A DNA stretch of 64,000 nucleotides from Amycolatopsis pretoriensis (lineage in GTDB: Bacteria > Actinomycetota > Actinomycetes > Mycobacteriales > Pseudonocardiaceae): the NCBI RefSeq assembly GCF_900107925.1, contig NZ_FNUJ01000001.1, positions 248,001 to 312,000 on the forward strand, given 5' to 3'. Below, in pieces: positions 56,972 to 64,000 of the stretch. The first letter of the stretch is position 1, and every line of letters begins with the position of its first letter. A model generated the notes under the pieces. The model saw only the letters and a list, made by a program, of their open reading frames with translations, was not told the origin of the DNA and ran no database searches. A program made the translations under genes and the position numbers.

Positions 56972-57967
56972 GTGAGAGCCAAGGGCATCGGCTACGACAC
57001 GGGCTTGGCGCGCGACGGGCGCTTCAACCGCCCGTTCGCCCCGGACCTGGTCCGCCGCGAGCTGACGATCATCCGCGACGACCTGCACTGCACGGCGGTG
57101 CGGCTGATCGGCACGGACCTCGACCGCATCGAGCACGCCGCGCGGGAGGCGGCCGCGCTCGGGCTGGAAGTGTGGTTCTCGCCGTTCCCGTGGGACCGGC
57201 ACCCGGAGGAGATCCTCGAGCTGCTGGCCGACGGCGCCGCCCGGGCCGAACGCCTCCGCGCGGCCGGCGCCGAGGTCGTGTTCGTCACCGGCGCCGAGCT
57301 GAGCCTGTTCAACCACGGCTTCCTGCCCGGCGCCGACCTCCCCGCCCGCGTGGCCGGGCTGCTGGCGTCCCGGGAGCTCGTCGCCGGGCTTCCGGAGCGG
57401 GTGAACGAGTTCCTGGCCCGCGCGGTCGCGGCGGTCCGAGCGCGGTTCGGCGGCCGCGTCACCTACGCGTCGGTGCCGCTGGAACGGGTGGACTGGACGC
57501 CGTTCGACATCGTTTCGGTCGACGCGCACCGGTCGAAGGAGGTCGAGCACGTGTACCGCGAGGGCGTCCGCACGCTGGTCGCCGCGGGCAAACCGGTGGC
57601 GATCACGGAGTTCGGCGTGACGCCCTACCGCGGCGCGGCCGACCTCGGCGCCCGCTGCGGCGAGATCCTGGAGTACGAGGGCGACGAGCCGGTCCGGCTG
57701 AACGGTTCCTACGTTCGCGACGAGGAGGAGCAGGCGCGGTACTTCCGCGAGCTGCTGGAGGTGTTCGAGACCGAGGGCGTCGACGCGGCTTTCGCCTGCA
57801 CGTTCGTGTGCTACGGGCTGGTGCACCGGGCGGATCCCCGGCGGGACCTGGACATGGCCAGCTGGGGCGTGGTGAAGGTCCTCGAAGAGGGGACGGGGGA
57901 GACCTACGCGGGCGTGCCGTGGGAACCGAAGGCGGCGTTCGGCGCCTTGGCGGAGTGCTACGCCTGA
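56972..57967 (+). CDS. TIM-barrel glycosidase-like protein, often named abortive infection protein
   Basis: 331 residues, GTG after GGAGG. The opening GIGYDTGLARDGRFNRPFAP and the barrel strands VWFSPFPWDRHP, VVFVTGAELSLFN (candidate acid E), VSVDAHRS and VAITEFGVTPYRG (candidate nucleophile E) look like a clan-A glycosidase fold. Similar actinomycete proteins are annotated 'abortive phage infection', a label without clear basis in this sequence. Cytoplasmic, under a strong TetR site. Function open. Confidence 0.7.
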   Translation: MRAKGIGYDTGLARDGRFNRPFAPDLVRRELTIIRDDLHCTAVRLIGTDLDRIEHAAREAAALGLEVWFSPFPWDRHPEEILELLADGAARAERLRAAGAEVVFVTGAELSLFNHGFLPGADLPARVAGLLASRELVAGLPERVNEFLARAVAAVRARFGGRVTYASVPLERVDWTPFDIVSVDAHRSKEVEHVYREGVRTLVAAGKPVAITEFGVTPYRGAADLGARCGEILEYEGDEPVRLNGSYVRDEEEQARYFRELLEVFETEGVDAAFACTFVCYGLVHRADPRRDLDMASWGVVKVLEEGTGETYAGVPWEPKAAFGALAECYA

Positions 57968-58072
57968 GCCCCGCCGAGCCGGTCGCGGCAGGTTATCCAT
58001 CAGATGAATCGCCGACCAAGAAGGCGGGCATCTTGCCAACCGCTGCCGGATAGCGCTAACTTCTGAGCGCCA

Positions 58073-58085
58073 GACATCGGATGTC
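58073..58085. promoter_or_regulatory. Operator copy GACATCGGATGTC
   Basis: A perfect GACAT-N3-ATGTC inverted repeat 67 bp upstream of the polysaccharide lyase start; the same motif stands in tandem before the sialidase gene at 15178. Confidence 0.7.
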
Positions 58086-58152
58086 CAACCCGATTCACCG
58101 GGTCCGTCCGCCGACCGATGTGCACCCCTGCCTCGTCAGGAAGGACACACCG

Positions 58153-58935
58153 ATGATGCCTCGCTTCCCCCGCCGGACGGCTCTCGCCGTCGCCGCCCTC
58201 GCCGTCCCGATCCTGTTCGGCCCCGTCGCGCAGGCCGCCCCGCTGTGGCACCCGAACCCCGCGACCGACGGGCTCAAGGCCTTCGAGGGCATCGAAGCCG
58301 ACCGCGGCAACCACCACCCGGACCGCAAGTACGTCGTCGTCGAGGGCGATCACTACCGCTTCAACATCTGGAAGGACGACCGCGACACGACCGGCGGCGG
58401 CGACCGCCAGCGCACCGAGTCCAAGGGCATGGTGCAGAGCGGCACGACGCTCAAGATGCACGACGGCGAGACCTGGACGCTCTCGTACGAGATGTATATC
58501 CCGGGCACCCTGCACGGCACCAGCAAGTTCACCCACATCTTCCAGACCAAGACGCCGTCGACCAACGGCGGCCCGTGGGTGACGCTGGACCTGACCCGCA
58601 GCGGCGGCAAGGAAATGCTCAACGCCCGCGCGTACGCCAACTCGGGTTCGCCGAGCATCGCGGCCACCGATCTGTCGCCGTTGCGGAACAAGTGGATCAC
58701 CATCGAGTGGACGTTCACGCCGGGCTCGAAGGGCAAGGCGGCGTGCGTGATCCGGGGCGGCACCGGCTCGGGCGCGCCGGTCGCGGCGCAGGGCAGCATG
58801 ACGAACGTGAACATCCCCGACCAAGGCGACTACGTCCGCCCCAAGTGGGGGATCTACCGCTCGGTCGAAAGCGCCTCGTCCGACATCCTGGACACCTACC
58901 TGCTGTTCCGGAACTACACGGCCGCGCGCAAGTAG
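58153..58935 (+). CDS. Secreted polysaccharide lyase-like jelly-roll enzyme
   Basis: 260 residues. Signal peptide (MMPRFPRRTALAVAALAVPI, cleavage after VAQAA). The mature beta-sandwich has YRFNIWKDDRDTTGGGDRQR, TWTLSYEMYIPGTLHGTSKF and DYVRPKWGIYRSVES, in line with the heparin/glucuronan/alginate-lyase-like 'polysaccharide lyase' family. A basic cleft (DRQRTESKG) fits an acidic glycan. AGGAAGGA precedes the ATG at 58153. A 11-bp stem terminator follows. Confidence 0.78.
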   Translation: MMPRFPRRTALAVAALAVPILFGPVAQAAPLWHPNPATDGLKAFEGIEADRGNHHPDRKYVVVEGDHYRFNIWKDDRDTTGGGDRQRTESKGMVQSGTTLKMHDGETWTLSYEMYIPGTLHGTSKFTHIFQTKTPSTNGGPWVTLDLTRSGGKEMLNARAYANSGSPSIAATDLSPLRNKWITIEWTFTPGSKGKAACVIRGGTGSGAPVAAQGSMTNVNIPDQGDYVRPKWGIYRSVESASSDILDTYLLFRNYTAARK

Positions 58936-58948
58936 CCTTGTCGATCCG

Positions 58949-58995
58949 GGGCGGGCCCGTTCGTACGAGCGGTGAGCGGCGGGACGGGCCCGCCC
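58949..58995. terminator. GC-rich stem-loop after the lyase gene
   Basis: Arms GGGCGGGCCCG (58949-58959) and CGGGCCCGCCC (58985-58995) pair perfectly across a 25-base loop, between the lyase stop and the ribosome site of the next gene. Confidence 0.65.
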
Positions 58996-59010
58996 GCGAG
59001 GAGGAACGTC

Positions 59011-59370
59011 ATGGCGCACTACCTGCTGTCCGTGCACAGCGTCGAAGGTGAAGTCCGCGAGCCGCCCACCGAGGTGGACCTGCGGGCGATGCAGCAGCGG
59101 CTCGGCGACGTCGAGAACGACCTCAAGACGACCGGGACCTGGGTGTTCAGCGCCCGGCTGGCCGAGCCCGCGGCCGCGCGGGTGGTCCGGGAAGCCGGCG
59201 ACGGGCTGCTCACCACCGACGGACCCTTCGCCGAGTCGAAGGAGCACATCGGCGGCTTCTACCTCATCGAAGCCGCCGACCTCGACGCCGCGCTGGGCTG
59301 GGCGGCCCGGGTCACCGCGGCGATCCACGCGCCGATCGAGGTGCGCGCGCTCGCCGGGTTCGCCGCCTGA
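59011..59370 (+). CDS. YCII/DGPFAE-family small protein
   Basis: 119 residues, ATG after GGAGGAACG. The hallmark TTDGPFAESKEHIGGFYLIE and the C-terminal DLDAALGWAARVTAAIHAPI define the YciI-like group. These are usually encoded with an ECF sigma factor; none is adjacent here. The next gene starts 40 bp downstream. Role unknown. Confidence 0.87.
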   Translation: MAHYLLSVHSVEGEVREPPTEVDLRAMQQRLGDVENDLKTTGTWVFSARLAEPAAARVVREAGDGLLTTDGPFAESKEHIGGFYLIEAADLDAALGWAARVTAAIHAPIEVRALAGFAA

Positions 59371-59410
59371 TCCGTGGCGGCGGACCCCGGCCCGGGGTGA
59401 CACTGGCGGC

Positions 59411-60679
59411 ATGAAGGTCGTCGACGGTTACCCCGGCACACGCCGCCCGTCGACGACCGCGCGCTACGCCGGCCCGCCGCCGCTCCGGCGTGGCCCGGTG
59501 CTGGTCACGGCCGCTTTCGCCGCGCTCGGCGGGGCCCTCATCCCGGCCGCCTCGGTGCCCGCGCTCTGGCGGATCTGGCAGTTCTACGCGATGTTGTTCG
59601 CCCTCGTCGCCGCCATCGAGCTGGTTTCCTTCGTCGCGGTCCTCGGCTGGCCGACCCGCAAGACCGCCCACGCCGGCGCGTTCATCGCCGCCGGCTCCCT
59701 CGCACTGTGGGTGGCGAGCCGGCCGCTCGGGCTGCTGACCCGGCTCGACCCCTGGCAGCCCGCGGACACCGTCGTCGGCTTCACCGACTACGTCGCGGCC
59801 GCGCTGCAGGTCATCGCCGTCTTCGGCTTCCTGGTCGTCGCGCGGCGGCGCGCGCACCTGCGGCCCTCGACGCTCCGGCGCGTGACGGCGTGGATCCTGC
59901 TGTTCCCGGTGTTGCTGGTGGTGCTCGCAGCCGGCGCCGCGGGCACGGTCGCGGCCGGCGACCGCATCAGCGGCACGGCCGCGTCGTCGCTCCTGGACGG
60001 CAGCACCGTCGAGTACTGCCGTCCCGACGGCATCCCGCTCGCCATGGACCTCACGCGCCCGGCCGCCGGCGCCGCCGCCCCGGTGGCGCTCTTCCTGCAC
60101 GGCGGTGGCCTCATCTCCGGCAACCGCCGGCCATCGGGCCCGGGCGCGCTACTGGCCGGCTCGCGACTGGCACCCTTGCGCGACGCGCTCACGGCACGAG
60201 GAATCGCCGTCGCCGCGATCGACTACCGCCTCGCGCCCGCCGCCCGCTGGCCGGCCCCGCTGGAGGACGCCCGTTGCGCGGTCCGGTTCCTGCAGGCCAA
60301 CGCGTCGGCGCTGAACCTCGACCCGGCGCGGATCACGGCCGTGGGCACGGGCACGGGCGGCACGCTGGCGTCCCTGCTGGGTGTGGCGGGGAAGCCGGAG
60401 GTCCGCGCGGTGGCCGCGGTCGACGCCCCGGCGGACTTCGAGCTGGCAGGGTTGGACCCGGTCACCCGCGCGTCGGTGCTGCTGGCCCTGGGCCGCTCCC
60501 CGGCGACACTGCGCGAGGCGAGCCCGCTGGCGTACCCGGGTGTGGGCGCGCCGGCGTTCCTGATCGCCGGCGGCCGGAAGTCGGCCGAGTTCGCCGACCA
60601 CCTGCGAGCGGCGGGTGCCCCGGTGACGACGGGCACCGGCGACCCGGCCGAGGTCGCGCGGTTCCTGGCCACCGGCTGA
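59411..60679 (+). CDS. Membrane-anchored alpha/beta-hydrolase-fold protein without nucleophile
   Basis: 422 residues. Five hydrophobic segments (about 30-50, 55-78, 85-103, 120-142, 155-180) precede an acetyl-esterase-like domain with the HGGG oxyanion motif (LFLHGGGLISGN) and AAIDYRLAPAARWPAPLEDA. The nucleophile elbow should be GDSAGG but reads GTGTGG (residues 312-317), with G314 in place of Ser, and no catalytic His follows LIAGGRKSAEF. It is probably not an esterase any more; it may bind a ligand or help membrane assembly. Confidence 0.75.
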   Translation: MKVVDGYPGTRRPSTTARYAGPPPLRRGPVLVTAAFAALGGALIPAASVPALWRIWQFYAMLFALVAAIELVSFVAVLGWPTRKTAHAGAFIAAGSLALWVASRPLGLLTRLDPWQPADTVVGFTDYVAAALQVIAVFGFLVVARRRAHLRPSTLRRVTAWILLFPVLLVVLAAGAAGTVAAGDRISGTAASSLLDGSTVEYCRPDGIPLAMDLTRPAAGAAAPVALFLHGGGLISGNRRPSGPGALLAGSRLAPLRDALTARGIAVAAIDYRLAPAARWPAPLEDARCAVRFLQANASALNLDPARITAVGTGTGGTLASLLGVAGKPEVRAVAAVDAPADFELAGLDPVTRASVLLALGRSPATLREASPLAYPGVGAPAFLIAGGRKSAEFADHLRAAGAPVTTGTGDPAEVARFLATG

Positions 60680-60752
60680 CCCTCATTCCCACACGACGAC
60701 GTTGCGCCGCGTCGGCACGGCGGTGTGCACGGTGCCGGGCGACCGGGTGCGG

Positions 60753-60758
60753 TAGCTT
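60753..60758 (+). promoter_or_regulatory. -10 element (TAGCTT) of a leaderless promoter
   Basis: TAGCTT lies seven bases before the GTG at 60766, matching the spacing seen at other leaderless starts in the window. Confidence 0.5.
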
Positions 60759-60765
60759 GGTGGAC

Positions 60766-60822
60766 GTGGACGGACGGGCGATCTTCGGCGATCACTCGTA
60801 CCGCTGCGACTTCTACGGTTGA
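60766..60822 (+). CDS. Leaderless 18-codon micro-ORF
   Basis: Reads VDGRAIFGDHSYRCDFYG from a GTG seven bases after a TAGCTT box; an in-frame GTG two codons earlier is possible. Codons are those of real genes. It ends in a Tyr/Arg/Cys/Asp/Phe/Tyr cluster, 48 bp before the SAHH-like gene. It could be an upstream regulatory ORF or a small ribosomal peptide; I know no homologue. Confidence 0.4.
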   Translation: MDGRAIFGDHSYRCDFYG

Positions 60823-60870
60823 CGGATCCGTTTCTCCGGGTCCTGTATTTCTCCAACCGTAAGGAAAACC

Positions 60871-61995
60871 ATGTCTGCCGGCACCCGCTGGGCGCTCAAC
60901 CACATGCCCTTGACCGCCGCCGCCGTCGAAGAGGCCGCGCCCGTGCTGACCGGGCGGCGGCTGGCGATGTGCCTGCACGTCGAGCCCAAGACCGCGGCGC
61001 TGGTCACGCTGCTGGCCGGCGCCGGCGTCGAGGTCACGCTGACCGGCTCGCCCGGCACCACCCACGACGACGTCGCGGCCGCGCTCCGGGACCTCGGGGT
61101 AACAGTGCACACCCGCCGCGCCGACGACGAAGCCGACCACGCGCGCAACGTCGCCGCGGTGCTCGAGTGCGAGCCGGACCTCACCCTCGACAACGGCGCC
61201 GACCTCACGTTGTCGCTGCTGCGGTCCGGCGCGCCGGCGGGCTGGCTCGGCGGCACCGAGGAAACCACGACCGGCGGCCTCCGGCTGCGGGAGGAGCGCG
61301 TCGGCCGGCCGGTCGTCGTGATCAACGACTCGCGGCTGAAGCTGCTGGTGGAGAACGAGTTCGGCGTCGGCCAGAGCGTCGTGCAGGGCTTTCTCAACGC
61401 CACCAACCTGATGGTGCCGGGGATGCGCGCGGCGGTGCTCGGCTACGGGCCGTGCGGCAAGGGCGTCGCGGACACCCTGGCGCGGCTCGGCGCGCGGGTC
61501 GCGGTGTGCGACACCGACCCGATGCGGGCGTTGCAGGCCATTTTGGACGGTCACCGGGTCGGCTCGTCGGTCGAGGTGGTTTCCGATGCGCAGGCGGTGT
61601 TCACGGCGACGGGCGCTCCGGGTGTCGTCGGGGCCGAGGAGCTCGCGGCCCTGCCCGACGGCGCTCTGCTCGCGGGCGTCGGGCACTTCGCGTGGGAGAT
61701 CGACGCGGCGGCACTGCGGGCGGCGACGGTCCGCACGGTCGAGTACGGCGAGCCGGGCCGCCGCGTCGGGCACGTGCGGGCCGACGGCCGGGAGGTCGTC
61801 ATCCTCGACCGCGGGCGGATGCTGAACCTGACCGCCGCCAACGGGAACTCCATCCAGGCCATGGACCTCGGGCTCACCCTGCAGGTCCGCAGCCTGGCGG
61901 CGGTGGCCGCGGGCGGGCTCGCGAGCGGCGTCCAGTCGGTGCCGGCGCCGGTCGAGTACCGGACCGCCACGGACCTGGTGGCCGAGCTGGCTTGA
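60871..61995 (+). CDS. S-adenosylhomocysteinase-like enzyme
   Basis: 374 residues, ATG after AAGGAAAA. The SAHH plan is clear: CLHVEPKT (H36), TLDNGADLT (substrate Asp), GGTEETTTGG, VINDSRLKLLVENEFG (K157; Glu where SAHH has Asp), NAD-binding VLGYGPCGKGVA and VGHFAWEID. It is much shorter than usual bacterial SAHH (about 480) and lacks the C-terminal KPDHYRY NAD-binding tail, so substrate or cofactor use may differ. A diverged paralogue rather than the housekeeping gene. Likely co-regulated with the micro-ORF. Confidence 0.8.
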   Translation: MSAGTRWALNHMPLTAAAVEEAAPVLTGRRLAMCLHVEPKTAALVTLLAGAGVEVTLTGSPGTTHDDVAAALRDLGVTVHTRRADDEADHARNVAAVLECEPDLTLDNGADLTLSLLRSGAPAGWLGGTEETTTGGLRLREERVGRPVVVINDSRLKLLVENEFGVGQSVVQGFLNATNLMVPGMRAAVLGYGPCGKGVADTLARLGARVAVCDTDPMRALQAILDGHRVGSSVEVVSDAQAVFTATGAPGVVGAEELAALPDGALLAGVGHFAWEIDAAALRAATVRTVEYGEPGRRVGHVRADGREVVILDRGRMLNLTAANGNSIQAMDLGLTLQVRSLAAVAAGGLASGVQSVPAPVEYRTATDLVAELA

Positions 61996-61996
61996 C

Positions 61997-62012
61997 CTGG
62001 AGCGCGCTCCAG
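61997..62012. promoter_or_regulatory. 16-bp palindromic operator
   Basis: CTGGAGCGCGCTCCAG is a perfect palindrome starting at the SAHH-like stop codon and ending five bases before the TAGCGT -10 box, so a bound dimer would block RNA polymerase. The cognate regulator is not adjacent. Confidence 0.72.
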
Positions 62013-62016
62013 CCTC

Positions 62017-62022
62017 TAGCGT
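62017..62022 (+). promoter_or_regulatory. -10 box (TAGCGT) of the F420 oxidoreductase gene
   Basis: TAGCGT stands 35 bases before the ATG at 62058; the message would have a short leader containing AGGAG. The palindrome at 61997 covers its upstream half. Confidence 0.5.
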
Positions 62023-62057
62023 GAGGTCACGCCGACCACACGTCAGGAGCACGTTCC

Positions 62058-62933
62058 ATGGAACTCGGTTTCCACCTCCCCATCTTCGACATCGACGGCG
62101 GGACCACCGCCATCGCCGGTGAGCTCGCCCGGGTGGGCGCCGCGGCGGAGGAGGCCGGGGCGACCTGGCTGTCCTTCATGGACCACTACTTCCAGATCGA
62201 GCCCACCGGCCTGCCCGCCGAGTCGAACATGCTGGAGGGCTACACGACCCTGGGCTTCCTCGCCGCGCACACGTCCCGGATCGAGCTCGGCCTGCTCGTC
62301 ACCGGCGTGACCTACCGGCACCCCGGCCTGCTCGCGAAGATCGTCACCACCCTCGACGTCGTCTCGGGCGGCCGGGCCGCCCTGGGTATCGGCGCGGCCT
62401 GGTTCGAGCGCGAGCACCGGGGGATGGGCGTGCCGTTCCCGCCGATCGCCGAGCGGTTCGAGCGGCTGGAGGAGACGCTGCGGATCTGCGGGCAGATGTG
62501 GGACCCGGCCGCCAACGGCCCGTTCGACGGCAAGTACTACCAGCTCGCCGAGACGCTGTGCTCGCCCCAGCCGATCAGCCGGCCGAAGGTGCTCATCGGC
62601 GGCGGCGGGGAGCGCAAGACGCTGCGGCTCGTCGCCCAGTACGGCGACGCGTGCAACCTGTTCGCTTCGTCGCCTTCGGACGTGGAGCACAAGCTGGACG
62701 TGCTGCGCCGCCACTGCGACGAGGCCGGCCGCGACTACGACGCGATCCGCAAGACGGTCCTGGCCAACAACCCGCGCCCGACGCCGGAGACCCGCGACGA
62801 CTTCGTCCGCTCGATGGCGGACTACGCGAAGCTCGGGATCCAGCAGGCGATCGTCACCCCGACCACCGGCTCGCCGGCCGCGTGGATCGAGGGCATGGCG
62901 CCGGCGGTGCCGCAGTTGGCTTCGTTGGGCTGA
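62058..62933 (+). CDS. LLM-class F420-dependent oxidoreductase
   Basis: 291 residues. Family marks: LGFHLPIFDIDGG, ATWLSFMDHYFQIE, RIELGLLVTGVTYRHPGLLA, TLDVVSGGRAALGIGAAWFE and RPKVLIGGGGERKTLRLVAQ. F420H2-using hydride transfer in the cytoplasm; substrate unknown. Has its own promoter under a palindromic operator. Confidence 0.9.
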   Translation: MELGFHLPIFDIDGGTTAIAGELARVGAAAEEAGATWLSFMDHYFQIEPTGLPAESNMLEGYTTLGFLAAHTSRIELGLLVTGVTYRHPGLLAKIVTTLDVVSGGRAALGIGAAWFEREHRGMGVPFPPIAERFERLEETLRICGQMWDPAANGPFDGKYYQLAETLCSPQPISRPKVLIGGGGERKTLRLVAQYGDACNLFASSPSDVEHKLDVLRRHCDEAGRDYDAIRKTVLANNPRPTPETRDDFVRSMADYAKLGIQQAIVTPTTGSPAAWIEGMAPAVPQLASLG

Positions 62934-62974
62934 AGCTTTACCTCCCGATAACCCGGGCTCTGGTAGTCAGGAAG

Positions 62975-62995
62975 CGGCCGGCGGACCGCCGGCCG
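62975..62995. terminator. Short GC hairpin terminator
   Basis: CGGCCGGCGG-A-CCGCCGGCCG followed by TTCTC, 42 bp after the oxidoreductase stop. Confidence 0.75.
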
Positions 62996-63105
62996 TTCTC
63001 CTGTGTCCACTGTGGACTCTCTCCGGTTGTTTCCCTTCGCGGTGAACCGTTTGCGGCAATGCGCCGTGTGCCGTGGTGAGGTGGCGACCAGAGAGGAGGG
63101 GCTCG

Positions 63106-64000
63106 ATGCCCCACGCACGCAGTACCGGACGACACCGCAAGCAGGCGACGATCGGACTGGCGGCGCTGCTCGGAGTCGCGGGGGCGACCGCGACGGCGAT
63201 CGCGCTCAGCAGCCCGGCGAGCAACGCGGCCACGGAAAGCTGCGGCGGCCTGGACACGGCGCTGCAGAACAACCTGACGTTCATCGCGGGTCAGCAAGCC
63301 GCCCCGGACGCCCAATCGGCCGCGCGGATCGCCAACCGCCAGGCGGTGGTGGACCAGATCCAGCAACGCCGAGCGGCGGCAGGCTGCGGAGGCGAGGTGG
63401 CGGCGAACGAGGTAGCAGCCCAGTGCGCGGCGGTCGCCCAAGCGGGCGAAGAGGCGGACGCCAAGTCCGCGGGCAAGGCGGCGAAGAGCAAGGCGGCGCA
63501 GCAGGGGATGGGCGCCGAGAACGGCGCGGCGGCTGAGAACGGCGCCGCCGATGAGAACGGCATGGCTGCCGGCAACGGCGCGGCGGACGAGAATGGCATG
63601 GCCGCCGGGAACGGCGCGGCCGAGCAGAACGGCATGGCCGAGGCCAACGGCATGGCCGACCAGGACAAGGCCGCCGCGGGCAACGGCAAGGCCAAGCAGA
63701 AGAACAAGGCAGCCGGCAAGAACGCCAAGGCCGACCAAGCCGCCCAGGACGAAGCGGCCGTCCAGGCCTGCCAGGTGGTCGAGCAGTGCGTGGCCCAGGC
63801 CGCGGGAGCCGCCGACGCCAACGGCATGGCCGCCGAGAACGGCATGGCCAACGAGAACAACGCCAAGCAGAACGGCGCGGCCAAGCAGAACGGCAAGGCC
63901 GCCCAGAACGGCGCGGCCAACGAGAACGGCATGGCCGACCAGCAGGGCATGGCCAACGAGAACGGCATGGCCGACCAGCAGGGCGCAGCCGACCAGAACG
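63106..64000 (+). CDS. Secreted Asn-Gly hexapeptide-repeat protein, partial
   Basis: The ORF is open at the right edge (298 codons seen). ATG after GAGAGGAGGGG; signal peptide with a basic start (MPHARSTGRHRKQATIGLAA) and cleavage near SNAATES. About residues 45-130 are helical with three Cys (ESCGG, AGCGG, AQCAA). From about 145 the protein is a six-residue repeat of the form x-N-G-(M/A)-A-x, for example ENGAADENGMAAGNGAADEN, broken near residue 205 by a Lys-rich stretch and a CQVVEQC segment, then resumed. I know no family; an extracellular spacer, adhesin or ice/mineral-binding surface is possible. Confidence 0.75.
   Translation, partial: MPHARSTGRHRKQATIGLAALLGVAGATATAIALSSPASNAATESCGGLDTALQNNLTFIAGQQAAPDAQSAARIANRQAVVDQIQQRRAAAGCGGEVAANEVAAQCAAVAQAGEEADAKSAGKAAKSKAAQQGMGAENGAAAENGAADENGMAAGNGAADENGMAAGNGAAEQNGMAEANGMADQDKAAAGNGKAKQKNKAAGKNAKADQAAQDEAAVQACQVVEQCVAQAAGAADANGMAAENGMANENNAKQNGAAKQNGKAAQNGAANENGMADQQGMANENGMADQQGAADQN

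Noticed and set aside
63500..64000. Possible CRISPR or satellite DNA from short repeats at the right edge
   Set aside because: The repeats are 18-bp multiples in an open reading frame, with no unique spacers; they encode a hexapeptide array.
1..64000. Mobile elements, att sites, tRNA genes or an origin
   Set aside because: No transposase, integrase, cloverleaf-capable tRNA sequence, DnaA-box cluster or long terminal repeat was seen on either strand.

Overview
The window is very GC-rich (third codon positions are almost always G or C), with GTG and TTG starts, short intergenic gaps and many TetR, LacI, MarR and XRE regulators. Secreted CAZymes, F420/FMN luciferase-like oxidoreductases and an RsbR/S/T partner-switching cluster are also present. 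This points to an actinomycete chromosome, most likely Pseudonocardiaceae and probably Amycolatopsis. The genus is an inference: there is no rRNA or other taxonomic marker here. I found no tRNA, rRNA, CRISPR array, transposase, phage module or NRPS/PKS gene.

Layout. 1-10.6 kb: a large STAND-type regulator cut by the left edge, a metal-dependent amidohydrolase, a secreted tripeptidyl-aminopeptidase-like hydrolase, an RDD membrane protein, a NarL-type two-component pair, and a LacI regulator divergent from a phytanoyl-CoA dioxygenase around a 26-bp palindrome. 10.6-15.2 kb: a minus-strand operon of secreted sialidase, PEP-mutase-like enzyme, a second-type NAD+ DNA ligase and a small protein. 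15.5-21.6 kb: a hypothetical protein, FkbM methyltransferase, an F420-type oxidoreductase and a 1227-residue GH87 alpha-1,3-glucanase. 21.7-28 kb: a signalling block with anti-sigma-type ATPases, SpoIIE-type phosphatases, RsbR-RsbS-RsbT homologues and a MarR regulator.

28-42 kb: a secreted trypsin-like protease; TetR plus a probable 4-hydroxylaminobenzoate lyase/nitroreductase pair (nitroaromatic use); an ECF sigma factor with a membrane partner; beta-helix polysaccharide-degrading proteins followed by a rearranged scar; an FMN monooxygenase; an orphan osmoprotectant-binding lipoprotein; SDR/TetR; and TetR/MFS exporter/universal stress protein. 42-50 kb: an SDR that lacks its catalytic residues, an XRE regulator, an FAD monooxygenase, a coupled small-gene pair, a double-GH43 secreted enzyme under a LacI-type operator and a decayed LysR gene.

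50-64 kb: TetR, cholesterol oxidase and secreted lipase (probable sterol-ester use); a kinase-fold protein; MDR oxidoreductase/XRE; TetR with a TIM-barrel protein; a polysaccharide lyase; a membrane esterase-like protein without its nucleophile; a leaderless micro-ORF ahead of an S-adenosylhomocysteinase-like enzyme; an F420 oxidoreductase; and a secreted Asn-Gly hexapeptide-repeat protein that runs off the right edge.

As a whole this is accessory, environment-facing chromosome: extracellular polymer breakdown, xenobiotic and sterol oxidation, local repressors sitting on clear palindromic operators, and a general stress-signalling hub. The least explained items are the repeat protein, the micro-ORF/SAHH-like pair, the coupled small genes, a shared GACAT-N3-ATGTC operator at two distant CAZyme genes, and several enzyme-fold proteins with lost catalytic residues.
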